Source of the DNA: Bacteroidia bacterium
GTDB taxonomy: Bacteria > Bacteroidota > Bacteroidia > Bacteroidales > VadinHA17
Direction: 5' to 3'
Assembly: GCA_026391475.1 (NCBI GenBank)
Contig: JAPLED010000113.1
Span: forward strand, 1-36,612
DNA length: 36,612 nt
This document shows positions 26,288 to 34,359 of this stretch, piece by piece; the stretch's first letter is position 1, and the number at the start of each line of letters is the position of its first letter. A model generated the notes under the pieces. It was not told the origin of the DNA. It ran no database searches and saw nothing but the letters and a program-made list of their open reading frames with translations. A program made the position numbers and the translations under genes.

Positions 26288-26455
26288 CTATGCAGGATGA
26301 ATTGCCTCAACCGGGCAAATATCAGCACAGGCACCGCAGTCAGTGCATACATCCGGATCAATTTTATAGATGTCGCCCTCTGATATTGCTTCAACAGGAC
26401 ATTCATCGATACATGTTCCGCAAGCAGTACAATCATCATTAATTTTGTAAGCCAT
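26288..26455 (-). CDS. 2[4Fe-4S] ferredoxin
   Basis: A 55-residue protein reads from the ATG at 26455 to the TAG at 26290-26288. Two CxxCxxCxxxCP cluster motifs are complete: Cys9, 12, 15, 19 and Cys37, 40, 43, 47. That gives the internal two-fold repeat of clostridial-type ferredoxins (DECPVEAI and DICPVEAI). It would carry low-potential electrons in the cytoplasm, for example for 2-oxoacid oxidoreductases or hydrogenases, which suggests at least partly anaerobic metabolism. The gene is a single-gene unit: a TACTTTTG -7 box at 26495-26502 with TTT 20 bases upstream, and a strong hairpin terminator at 26242-26267. Confidence 0.97.
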   Translation of the reverse strand: MAYKINDDCTACGTCIDECPVEAISEGDIYKIDPDVCTDCGACADICPVEAIHPA

Positions 26456-26494
26456 TTTGATTATTTTTTTGATTGGTTAATTACAATAAGTGCG

Positions 26495-26525
26495 CAAAAG
26501 TACTTTAAATTTTTAAATTGGGAAA
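26495..26525 (-). promoter_or_regulatory. Promoter of the ferredoxin gene
   Basis: The minus strand reads TACTTTTG at 26502-26495 (TAnnTTTG). A TTT lies 20 bases upstream, ending near 26525, giving a well-spaced -33/-7 pair. The start codon is 39 bases downstream of the box. Confidence 0.62.
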
Positions 26526-26567
26526 GAAACATGACAAATATATCGAGATAGTGTTCCTTATTACCTG

Positions 26568-29500
26568 TTAAAAATCGAGGCTGAATGACAGATAGAATAT
26601 TTTTGGTAAAAGGTAGTGGTTCTCGATCCCCCAGGCCCAGTCAGCCCTTACGAAATAACCAAATATCTGGGCTCTCGCTCCTGCGCCAAATCCTGCAACA
26701 ATGGGTTCCCTGTTCGAATCGAGGGTAACAGTTACCGGACCGGTTGTAATTTTTTCAGTATCGTAACCATTGTCGCCCGACCATGGAGATTTTCCCGACC
26801 ATGCTGTTCCCACATCACCGAATCCTACAACCTGGAGGCTGTTGAGGAAATTGGACCTCAGCGGATGACCGGCAAAATATCTGATTACAGGCCATCTTAA
26901 TTCACTGTTTATGAGAGCAAAATTATTTCCGTTCCTCACATTCTGCGTGAACCCTCTCATATTAGTTGCAAGAGCCTGGAAACCATAGTTTACATTTGGA
27001 GTAACAGGTATTGAATTATCGAACATCGGGTATTTATTAAACAAATAGCCCATCCAGTTATCAACACCGCCAAGGTAATAGATCAGTTTGGTGGGGCCAA
27101 AAGAAGTACTGGCAGCAAATCTGTTTGCCCATATCAGTTCTCTGTGTATCCGTGTGTATTTTCGGAAATCAACCCCAAGAACGATCATGTTGGACTTCTT
27201 ATAGGTCAGCTCTTTATAATACTCCCCAAAAATTTTAAATCTGGTTCCGAAGTAGATATTGATACTCCTTTTGCGGGTATTGTCATAAATCAATTCACCT
27301 TTAAGGCTGGCCCATTGCCGTGACAGATTTTTTTTATTTAGTGTATTCGTGAAATAATCAGTAAGATAAACTTGCTGGTCGGTTCTGTACGAGAGTGTCC
27401 CTCTGAGTGCGAGGACAGGGGTAAAAGGTTTGGAGTAGGTAAGATATAAGTTGTGAGTATGAGCTTTGAGAATGGTGTCCCCTGAATAGATGAAGTATGT
27501 TTGTCTATGGAAAATGATCTGCTTGTCGAAGGTTCCTTTAAGATTCTCAACACTAAGCAAGTATTCGTTACTGTCGAAATTTCCGGAAAATCTGAAGCCT
27601 CCGGTAATCCGGTAGTTCTCAAACATATCGACGGTACCGAATCTTGTAATGACATTTACACCGGGATTAAAATAGGGTGCTCCTCCGCTATATACCTGGT
27701 AGGAATTATTGAGGAAACTGAAGTCCACCTGGTTGGCGATATAATTATTATAAAAGGATGTTTCATAGATCCTGATCAGAGGAAGCTCTATCTGTCCTGT
27801 ATCAAGGTCGATATCCATATATTTCTTCCGCCATAATTGGTCGTAGTAGTTTTGCTTTTCCTTCTCAAAGATGTAATGATTTATGTCAATAGGTTCGTTC
27901 TTAATGTAATACTCATAGATAGGTTTAGTAAGGGTATCCCTTCTTTTTTTATCTTCAGTAACAAGCCATTGCCTTAACTGTTCAATGCTATCAGCTTTAT
28001 GGATAAATTGATTTTTCTCTTTCCGGAATGTACTGGTCACAATCTCCCCGGCAGGTACAGGATTTGATTCGCTGAGGAGTCCTTTCCTTAAAATATACCT
28101 CCTTTTGCTGAATAGTATTTCACCATATGAGTCAGATCCATTTACAACAGACTGGTCGATAATGTTACGGTCATAATTAGTAAAAGGCAGAGAATTAATG
28201 AAATATCTATAATGAGTAGTTGTGTCTATATAGCTTATCGAACTGTCAAATTTTGCAACATACCTGTTTAATATCCCATTCTGATCGCCTATGTATGCAA
28301 ATTTATTTTTTGCTATTCCTGTTGGTTGAAACCTGTCGGTATATTTGCCTTCAGAGAGTCTTGCCAGGATATTGTTTTTCTTTGTTAAGTTGTATGTAAA
28401 AAGATCGAATGTAAGCGACATCTTTTCAAAGGGACTCGCTGTGTTTGAAAGAGTATCAGATAAACGGTTTGATGAGAAAATGATCTCTCCGGGGGAATCT
28501 TTCAGGAATGAAGGATTAAGATCATCCGCAACATCCCGGGTAATCTGCTCGTTTGTTCCGGAAGCGATTGTGTGAATGTAAATATCTGTAATACCATCTT
28601 TTACAGCAGAGAACGCAAGCCGTGATCCTTCAGGAGAATAGGAAAAATCCAGGACTTTATCAAAATACAGGAGGTTCCTTTTTTCGGTTGTTTTTTCGTT
28701 GACCCTGTAAAAATACATGACCAGATCAGCTTTTTCGTCACTTATAAAGGTGAGAATTTTACCGCTTGGGTGCCAGGCAATCACAGGGTAGGTATTATCA
28801 GTAACCTGCTCAAATCGAGGTTCTTTCCGGAATATAATTTTCTGTTTACCGGTTGATTGGTTGTATAGCCAGATACGTTTTCTTCCCCAATCGTTTGTAA
28901 CATAAGCGATATAATCTCCTCCGGGGCTGACTTTTACCTGTTGATATATCTGTTCCTTTTTCGATTTTCTAATAATGTTTTCGTCATCAGCAGGAAGATT
29001 CCTGTCCCCGGAATACTCATCTGAGTAGTATTTTCCCCATTCTTTCAGTATATCTTTGAGGTCCTTCCCAATTACATAAAGGAAGCCATCATCAACGTTT
29101 TTATAAATCTTTGTCAGATAGATAATATTTGGAATAAGGGCATCGCCATACTCTTTTCCGATGTATCTCCAGAAAGACTGACCAGCATCAATGGCATCGT
29201 CATATTCGAGATGATTGATATTTTTGAATTTGCCTGATTTGATGCCATCCTTGACCCTGTTCTCTGCCTCATAATCCCAACCATATGCTACATAATTAAT
29301 GAGCCCTTTAATATACCAGTCAGGCATATAGATTAATGAAGAGCTGGAAACTCTGTCTTTTACGTCGGCGTTGTATAGCATTTCATTGATTATCACTTCA
29401 GTAATTGCAGCCGCAATCTGTCGCTGAAATGCCACATGATCGCCTTCATAGTAAAGCATTACTTTGTTTTTTATTATCCTGCTGAATCCGCCGGTATTAT

Positions 29501-29846
29501 AGCTGTCCTCTTCAAAGGTGACGAGACCAATATTAGATTGTTTATATTCGGCATTTTTATTGAAGATGATGAAAATCAATCTTTTCTCGAGTGTATAATC
29601 GAAATAGTCCTCAATTTCTGCAAGTTTCTTCATTGCATAATCTGCTGTGAATTGAGCCAGATCACGTCCATATTCGTTAAAGTAACAATCGAAATCCTCA
29701 AACCGGTAGTACGACCAGTAATAATCGTAGTACTGAACTTTGTTTTTACCAAAAGACATCTGATGGCCATTATAAAATTGACCACCTGCATTTAAATAAA
29801 AAACACAAGCTATAATGGTGATAATCAGTTTTTTGATATTTCTCAT
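26568..29846 (-). CDS. Outer-membrane protein: peptidase-MA-like domain, PD40 beta-propeller and Omp85-like barrel
   Basis: From the ATG at 29846 the product has 1092 residues and a signal peptide (about 1-22, ending near NAGGQ). Residues about 30-270 resemble a gluzincin (peptidase MA) domain with MPDWYIKGLINYVAYGWD. However, the metal-binding HExxH is replaced by AAITEVI, and Lys stands where the helper Glu would be, so it is probably inactive. Residues about 290-520 hold WD40-like PD40 repeats (VSPGGDYIAYVTN, WHPSGKILTFISD, YSPEGSRLAFSAV). The C-terminal 450 residues look like a barrel: NMRGFTQN recalls the loop-6 RGF motif of Omp85 proteins, with NSELRWPVI and FGDVGTAW after it, and the last residue is Phe. 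The frame is open to 29888, but MRNIKKLIITIIACVF is the credible signal-peptide start. Its function is unknown; surface or envelope assembly is an inference. Confidence 0.85.
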   Translation of the reverse strand: MRNIKKLIITIIACVFYLNAGGQFYNGHQMSFGKNKVQYYDYYWSYYRFEDFDCYFNEYGRDLAQFTADYAMKKLAEIEDYFDYTLEKRLIFIIFNKNAEYKQSNIGLVTFEEDSYNTGGFSRIIKNKVMLYYEGDHVAFQRQIAAAITEVIINEMLYNADVKDRVSSSSLIYMPDWYIKGLINYVAYGWDYEAENRVKDGIKSGKFKNINHLEYDDAIDAGQSFWRYIGKEYGDALIPNIIYLTKIYKNVDDGFLYVIGKDLKDILKEWGKYYSDEYSGDRNLPADDENIIRKSKKEQIYQQVKVSPGGDYIAYVTNDWGRKRIWLYNQSTGKQKIIFRKEPRFEQVTDNTYPVIAWHPSGKILTFISDEKADLVMYFYRVNEKTTEKRNLLYFDKVLDFSYSPEGSRLAFSAVKDGITDIYIHTIASGTNEQITRDVADDLNPSFLKDSPGEIIFSSNRLSDTLSNTASPFEKMSLTFDLFTYNLTKKNNILARLSEGKYTDRFQPTGIAKNKFAYIGDQNGILNRYVAKFDSSISYIDTTTHYRYFINSLPFTNYDRNIIDQSVVNGSDSYGEILFSKRRYILRKGLLSESNPVPAGEIVTSTFRKEKNQFIHKADSIEQLRQWLVTEDKKRRDTLTKPIYEYYIKNEPIDINHYIFEKEKQNYYDQLWRKKYMDIDLDTGQIELPLIRIYETSFYNNYIANQVDFSFLNNSYQVYSGGAPYFNPGVNVITRFGTVDMFENYRITGGFRFSGNFDSNEYLLSVENLKGTFDKQIIFHRQTYFIYSGDTILKAHTHNLYLTYSKPFTPVLALRGTLSYRTDQQVYLTDYFTNTLNKKNLSRQWASLKGELIYDNTRKRSINIYFGTRFKIFGEYYKELTYKKSNMIVLGVDFRKYTRIHRELIWANRFAASTSFGPTKLIYYLGGVDNWMGYLFNKYPMFDNSIPVTPNVNYGFQALATNMRGFTQNVRNGNNFALINSELRWPVIRYFAGHPLRSNFLNSLQVVGFGDVGTAWSGKSPWSGDNGYDTEKITTGPVTVTLDSNREPIVAGFGAGARAQIFGYFVRADWAWGIENHYLLPKIFYLSFSLDF

Positions 29847-29918
29847 TTTCAAAAACCCCATGAGATAAGCCGGATTTATTATTAACAAATTCTATTCCAA
29901 ATACTCCGTGTCAGGCAG

Positions 29919-29926
29919 CAAAACTA
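29919..29926 (-). promoter_or_regulatory. Possible -7 box of the large outer-membrane protein gene
   Basis: The minus strand reads TAGTTTTG, matching TAnnTTTG, 72 bases upstream of the chosen start at 29846. No well-spaced -33 is visible, so this is weak. The 291-base gap (29847-30137) otherwise holds only AT-rich sequence and the DUF1573 gene promoter. Confidence 0.35.
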
Positions 29927-30047
29927 ATGATAATCTGTTTTAAACTATCTTAAAAACTTAAACTTTATTAATTTTGCTAAACTTTATTGAGTTTCATTTT
30001 CCGGTCTGATTTTTGTGGTTTATCATTCAACCAAAACGCTATCGGAA

Positions 30048-30080
30048 TTGTTATATGAAGGAATTTTTATTTTATTTTTG
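30048..30080 (+). promoter_or_regulatory. Promoter of the DUF1573 gene
   Basis: TATTTTTG at 30073-30080 matches TAnnTTTG, with TTG at 30048-30050 about 22 bases upstream. The start codon is 57 bases downstream, leaving an AT-rich leader of about 50 bases without a strong Shine-Dalgarno sequence. Confidence 0.52.
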
Positions 30081-30137
30081 TTGAATATCTATAAAGACAA
30101 AAATTAATTTTTCAAAATACTAAAATCACAAATTGAT

Positions 30138-31238
30138 ATGAAAAAATTATTTTTATTTAATGCTCTCCTGATTTTCGGAGTCACAATTAACGCACAGTAT
30201 GCACAGACAAAAATGCAGCTATCAGTTACAGAACATGATTTCGGGACCTTTAAAGAAGAAGCAGGGAGGCAGACTTTTGATTTTCTTTTGACCAATACAG
30301 GTACTGATCCCCTGGTAATACAAAACGTTGTTGCATCATGCGGCTGTACAACTCCTGAATGGACAAAACAACCGATTCCTGCGGGAGGTAATGGCAAGGT
30401 TACTGCAATATATGATCCTTTGAACAGACCAGGACCGTTCAGTAAGACACTTTCTGTATACACTAACTCAAAACCGGAAGTTGTTGTACTTACAATCAAG
30501 GGGGAGGTTACTCCTCATGAAAAAACTGTAGAAGAGTTATATGTTTTCGCGGCTGGTGCAGTAAGGTTCGAGAGTAGCAATCTGGCCTTCACTAATGTTA
30601 AAAAAACTGAAAAGAAGATAAGGGTTATGCAACTGATTAACACTTCTACTGCTCCTGTGAAGGTTGAATTTGATGGTTTACCGGCATATGTGACTCTTAA
30701 AGCTAATCCGGAAACGCTTAAACCAGGGCAGAAAGGGCTGGTAGAAGGAACTTATGATGCCACAAAAAATCCCGGTTGGGGAAATTTAACTGATATGATC
30801 AGAATAAAGCTTAATGGTGTTACACAGGAAAACATATATTACCAGGTAACAGCAAACCTGGTCGAGGATTTTTCATCTCTTTCAAAAGAAGATCTGGCAA
30901 ATGCACCGGTATTTAAAGTGGCATCAACTACAGTTGACCTTGGCAAAATAAAGGGCTCCACACAAAATGAAGTTGAATTTAAATTCACGAATGAAGGAAA
31001 AAATGATCTGATAATCAGGAATATAAAAGCTGCATGCGGTTGCACAGTAGTACAACAGGGAAATCAGGGTGTCGGGATCAAACCGGGACAATCAAGTTCA
31101 ATCAAGGCCGTATTCTCTTCGGGTGGTTACGTTGGAAAAGTTACAAAACCAATCTATGTTTATACTAACGATCCGAAAAATTCAGAGGTTGTGCTTATGC
31201 TGAATGCCGATGTTGAACAACCACCAGTTGTAAAATAG
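30138..31238 (+). CDS. Exported DUF1573 protein with tandem Ig-like domains
   Basis: The 366-residue product has a signal peptide (about 1-20, ending at TINAQ). Two clear DUF1573 modules follow, each with the family's ASCGCT signature: SCGCTTPEW (about 68-75) and ACGCTVV (about 299-304). A third, more divergent Ig-like stretch lies between them (about 130-240) and lacks cysteines. DUF1573 folds resemble Ig-like ASH domains and are common in exported proteins of Bacteroidota. The function is not established. The paired cysteines could be metal- or redox-sensitive, which is speculation. The meaB gene follows 23 bases downstream, probably on the same transcript. Confidence 0.9.
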   Translation: MKKLFLFNALLIFGVTINAQYAQTKMQLSVTEHDFGTFKEEAGRQTFDFLLTNTGTDPLVIQNVVASCGCTTPEWTKQPIPAGGNGKVTAIYDPLNRPGPFSKTLSVYTNSKPEVVVLTIKGEVTPHEKTVEELYVFAAGAVRFESSNLAFTNVKKTEKKIRVMQLINTSTAPVKVEFDGLPAYVTLKANPETLKPGQKGLVEGTYDATKNPGWGNLTDMIRIKLNGVTQENIYYQVTANLVEDFSSLSKEDLANAPVFKVASTTVDLGKIKGSTQNEVEFKFTNEGKNDLIIRNIKAACGCTVVQQGNQGVGIKPGQSSSIKAVFSSGGYVGKVTKPIYVYTNDPKNSEVVLMLNADVEQPPVVK

Positions 31239-31261
31239 ATTTCAGAAAGATTAATTCATAA

Positions 31262-32347
31262 TTGAATAAAAAGAAATATAGGAGTGCATTGAAGGTACAG
31301 GAAGGAATTCCTCAACCACCAAGTATAAATCCGGATGTTCTTACAAAATCAGAAAGGAAGCGGCGGAAGAAATATTCTGTGGATGAATATGTTGCCGGTA
31401 TTCTTTCGGGGAACAGGACCATTCTGAGCCAGGCTATAACATTGGTGGAAAGTTCTTTACCTGAACATTATGATAAAGCACAGTCAATAATCGAGAAATG
31501 TCTTCCTTACAGTTCAAAATCGATCAGGATTGGAATTACAGGTGTTCCCGGAGCCGGTAAAAGCACTTTCATTGAGACATTTGGATTACATATAACAGGT
31601 GAAGGACGAAAGCTTGCCGTGCTGACAATAGACCCAAGCAGCGAACAGACTAAAGGGAGCATCCTGGGTGATAAGACAAGAATGGAACAACTCAGCATGC
31701 ATCCCAATTCTTTTATCAGACCATCTCCTGCGGCAGGTACACTTGGAGGTGTAGCAAGAAAAACAAGAGAAACAATAATATTATGTGAAGCAGCAGGTTT
31801 CGATACTATTCTGGTCGAGACGGTTGGTGTAGGACAATCTGAAACAGCGGTTCACTCCATGGTTGATTTTTTTCTGCTTCTTATGCTTGCCGGCGCCGGT
31901 GATGAGCTCCAGGGAATTAAGCGGGGAATAATGGAGATGGCAGATGTAATAGCCATTACTAAAGCAGATGGACCCAACAAAATGATAGCGGAAGGGGCAA
32001 AAGTTACATTTCAGAATGCTATTCACCTGTTTCCTGCAAAATCGTCGGGATTGAAGCCGCAGGTGCTCACATGCTCGGCTTTAAAAAACATTGGGATCAA
32101 TGAACTTTGGGAGATCATTATGGATTATTTTAAATTCACCAGGAAATCAGGATATTTTGAGGAACTCAGGAAGCAGCAGGCAGTAATCAGAATGCATAGC
32201 ACAATTATTGAATACCTGAATAACTCTTTTTATAACCGGAAGGAGGTTAAGTTACTCAGGCAAGAGCTTGAGCAGCAGTTATATGAAGGCACTATTACTT
32301 CCTATAAAGCTGCTGTTATTCTGCTTGACAAATACTTTAAAAGGTGA
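31262..32347 (+). CDS. meaB: Methylmalonyl-CoA mutase-associated GTPase MeaB
   Basis: MeaB (ArgK family) is a G3E-type GTPase that loads and protects the B12 cofactor of methylmalonyl-CoA mutase. The 361-residue product has Walker A GVPGAGKS (94-101), LTIDPSS near 121-127 and PAAGTLGG near 156-163. VETVGVGQSE (185-194) and the G4-like TKAD (233-236) follow, and a C-terminal dimerisation helical arm ends in DKYFKR. The start is a TTG at 31262, as no in-frame ATG gives a sensible N-terminus. The mutase subunits are not in the window, but an MmdA-type carboxyltransferase and its biotin carrier lie about 20 kb away and fit the same propionate/succinate route. Confidence 0.94.
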   Translation: MNKKKYRSALKVQEGIPQPPSINPDVLTKSERKRRKKYSVDEYVAGILSGNRTILSQAITLVESSLPEHYDKAQSIIEKCLPYSSKSIRIGITGVPGAGKSTFIETFGLHITGEGRKLAVLTIDPSSEQTKGSILGDKTRMEQLSMHPNSFIRPSPAAGTLGGVARKTRETIILCEAAGFDTILVETVGVGQSETAVHSMVDFFLLLMLAGAGDELQGIKRGIMEMADVIAITKADGPNKMIAEGAKVTFQNAIHLFPAKSSGLKPQVLTCSALKNIGINELWEIIMDYFKFTRKSGYFEELRKQQAVIRMHSTIIEYLNNSFYNRKEVKLLRQELEQQLYEGTITSYKAAVILLDKYFKR

Positions 32348-32367
32348 ACTGAATTAACAATAATTCA

Positions 32368-32375
32368 TATCTTTG
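32368..32375 (+). promoter_or_regulatory. Promoter -7 box of the DUF4369 thioredoxin gene
   Basis: TATCTTTG matches TAnnTTTG, 48 bases upstream of the start codon, in the 76-base gap after meaB. No well-spaced -33 is visible. It suggests the lipoprotein gene can be transcribed separately from meaB. Confidence 0.5.
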
Positions 32376-32423
32376 CGCGAACTAAATCATTTTTAAACAT
32401 ATACAAATTCAAAATTATAGGAT

Positions 32424-33530
32424 ATGAAAAAAATCTTTTATCTTCTTGTCATTACATTATTTATAGCTGCCTGCTCTTCTGAACCTCATTATGTTGTCAA
32501 AGGGAAAATTGATGGTTCCGACAGTATTACTTTCTATCTTCAGAAAAGAGATGCAGGGAAAATTATTACAATTGATTCTGCCGTATCAAAGAAAGGCATA
32601 TTTACAATTAAGGGCGGTGCAGTTGATTATCCCCAATTAATCCAGCTGGTTGCAGGGAATACGAAGAAGAGGACATCATTTTATATTGAGAACTCGGAAA
32701 TAACAATTACCGGAAGCCTTGATTCGCTCTTTAACGCAAAGATTACAGGATCAAAAACAGAAGATGAATACCGGTCATTAATAGATTCAAATAAACCTTT
32801 GTCTGATAGTTATTCGAAAACCTATATAAAGTATCAGGCTGCAATTAAGGCAGGAAATACAACGAGAGTTGCAGAACTTGAAAAGCAGACTGATTCCATT
32901 CAAACCGAGATGACAAATCTTCAGAAAAATTTTGTAAGGAACAACCCTGCTTCTTATGTTTCTCCCTCAATTCTGGCAAGCCTCAGTTATGAGATGGAAG
33001 CAGTAGAGCTTGAATCACTGATTAATGCAATGGATACTGCAATTGCTGCTTTACCTCAGATTAAAAGCCTTAAAGAAAGGGTTGCTGTAATGAAAACTGT
33101 TGCTGTTGGTCAGAAAGCTCCGGATTTTACCATGGATGATGTTAATGGCAATCCGGTTGCTCTGTCATCAAAGATAGGCGCTAAACTGCTTCTGGTTGAC
33201 TTCTGGGCAGCATGGTGCGGTCCTTGCCGTCAGGAAAACCCGAATGTTGTGAAGGTGTATAATGAATTTAACAAAAAAGGGTTTGATGTATTTGGTGTTT
33301 CTCTTGATCAGAGGAAAGAGGCCTGGGTTAAGGCAATTGCTGATGACAAACTTACCTGGACACATGTTTCTGATCTTCAGTACTGGAGTAATGCAGCTGC
33401 AAAATTGTATGCAGTGAATTCAATTCCTGCCAACTTTCTTTTAGATGAAACAGGAACTATTATTGCCAGGAACCTCAGGGGAGAAGCTTTGTATAATAAG
33501 GTAAATGAGGTGCTAGGTGCTAAAAAATAA
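32424..33530 (+). CDS. DUF4369/TlpA-like thioredoxin-fold lipoprotein
   Basis: The 368-residue product has a lipoprotein signal ending in FIAAC (Cys17). An N-terminal DUF4369 beta-domain (about 22-115) and a helical linker (about 115-225, EDEYRSLIDSN and VAELEKQTDSIQTEM) follow. Then comes a TlpA/AhpC-type thioredoxin domain (about 227-368) with the active-site WAAWCGPCRQ (Cys265, Cys268) and cis-proline segment NSIPANFLL (Pro335). It is probably tethered facing the periplasm and acts in thiol-disulfide exchange. Such proteins are numerous in Bacteroidota and their specific partners are usually unknown. It has its own -7 box at 32368-32375 and is followed by a tandem heptamer repeat and a hairpin terminator. 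Confidence 0.9.
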   Translation: MKKIFYLLVITLFIAACSSEPHYVVKGKIDGSDSITFYLQKRDAGKIITIDSAVSKKGIFTIKGGAVDYPQLIQLVAGNTKKRTSFYIENSEITITGSLDSLFNAKITGSKTEDEYRSLIDSNKPLSDSYSKTYIKYQAAIKAGNTTRVAELEKQTDSIQTEMTNLQKNFVRNNPASYVSPSILASLSYEMEAVELESLINAMDTAIAALPQIKSLKERVAVMKTVAVGQKAPDFTMDDVNGNPVALSSKIGAKLLLVDFWAAWCGPCRQENPNVVKVYNEFNKKGFDVFGVSLDQRKEAWVKAIADDKLTWTHVSDLQYWSNAAAKLYAVNSIPANFLLDETGTIIARNLRGEALYNKVNEVLGAKK

Positions 33531-33533
33531 AAA

Positions 33534-33568
33534 TTAGGAATCAGGAATCAGGAATTAGGAATTGCGAA
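33534..33568. repeat. Tandem 7-bp repeat
   Basis: Five consecutive heptamers follow the thioredoxin gene stop: TTAGGAA, TCAGGAA, TCAGGAA, TTAGGAA and the diverged TTGCGAA. The unit is TYAGGAA and does not continue into either gene. It is non-coding. Confidence 0.8.
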
Positions 33569-33582
33569 TTCAAAAAATATAA

Positions 33583-33610
33583 AAGGTTGCTTCAGGAATG
33601 GGGCAGCCTT
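33583..33610. terminator. Bidirectional terminator between the thioredoxin lipoprotein and response regulator genes
   Basis: AAGGTTGC (33583-33590) pairs with GCAGCCTT (33603-33610) with one G-T pair around a 12-base loop. The plus strand continues CTTTT, and the minus strand continues TTTTATATTTTTT, so the hairpin is stronger as a terminator of the convergent response regulator gene. Confidence 0.68.
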
Positions 33611-33661
33611 CTTTTCACATGTACTCACCCCTAGTTCCCTATTTGAAACCCATGAATGTGG

Positions 33662-34342
33662 CTATTCCTCTTTCTTGATCTCTTCCAGGATAAACCCGGT
33701 ACCCCGTACTGTCCGTATATCAATATTCTTATCTTCAGAGATGTACTTCCTTAAGCGGCTGATAAAAACATCCATGCTTCTTCCCAGAAAGTAATCATCT
33801 TCGCCCCATATCTCTGTAAGGATATCTTCCCGTACGAGTATTTTATTCTTATTGATAATGAAATACTTTAAAAGCTGTGCTTCTTTGAGGGTAAGCTTCT
33901 CTTTCGTGTTTCCCGAGATCAGCTCGAGGGAGTTATATTTCAGTATCGTCTGAGATATTTTAAATTCATCATTAGATGAGGAGTATACCCTCTTAAGGAT
34001 GTTATTGATACGGAGAATGAGAACTTCAGGATCAAATGGTTTTGTTATATAATCATCGGCCCCGATCTTCAACCCCCTTACGATGTCTTCCTTAAGGCTT
34101 TTTGCTGTAAGGAAAATGACCGGTACCTCAGGATGTGTCTCCTTAATTTTTTCGGCCAGGGTGAAACCGTCCATCTCAGGCATCATTACATCGAGAACAC
34201 AAATATCAAACTTGTCTTTGTTAAACAGCTCCCATGCCTCTTTTCCATCGCGGCCCAATGTCACATCAAAACCGCTGATTGTAATATATTGCGTTAATAT
34301 ATTCCCAAAATCCCTGTCGTCTTCAGCTACTAAAACTTTCAT
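33662..34342 (-). CDS. OmpR-family response regulator (RprY-like)
   Basis: The 226-residue product has a receiver domain (about 1-118) with acidic pocket residues Asp8/Asp9, phosphoacceptor Asp51 in CVLDVMMPEMDG, Thr79 and Lys101 (KPFDPEVL). A C-terminal winged helix-turn-helix (about 125-222) has the recognition region RSMDVFISRLRKYI and the terminal wing VRGTGFILEE. It pairs with the histidine kinase encoded 17 bases upstream. Regulators of this class bind tandem direct repeats with about one helical turn of spacing. The 11-bp repeat at 35816-35842 is therefore a candidate site for autoregulation and for control of the divergent secreted protein. The RprY-like assignment rests on the kinase-first gene order and overall similarity only. 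Confidence 0.92.
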   Translation of the reverse strand: MKVLVAEDDRDFGNILTQYITISGFDVTLGRDGKEAWELFNKDKFDICVLDVMMPEMDGFTLAEKIKETHPEVPVIFLTAKSLKEDIVRGLKIGADDYITKPFDPEVLILRINNILKRVYSSSNDEFKISQTILKYNSLELISGNTKEKLTLKEAQLLKYFIINKNKILVREDILTEIWGEDDYFLGRSMDVFISRLRKYISEDKNIDIRTVRGTGFILEEIKKEE

Positions 34343-34359
34343 ATCCCGAATATTTTTGG

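Noticed and set aside
29436-29795. Plus-strand frame of 119 codons with hydrophobic stretches
   Set aside because: It lies antisense to the start of the large outer-membrane protein gene, with no promoter or separate support.
33534-33568. CRISPR array
   Set aside because: The heptamers are contiguous with no spacers, and no cas gene is in the window.
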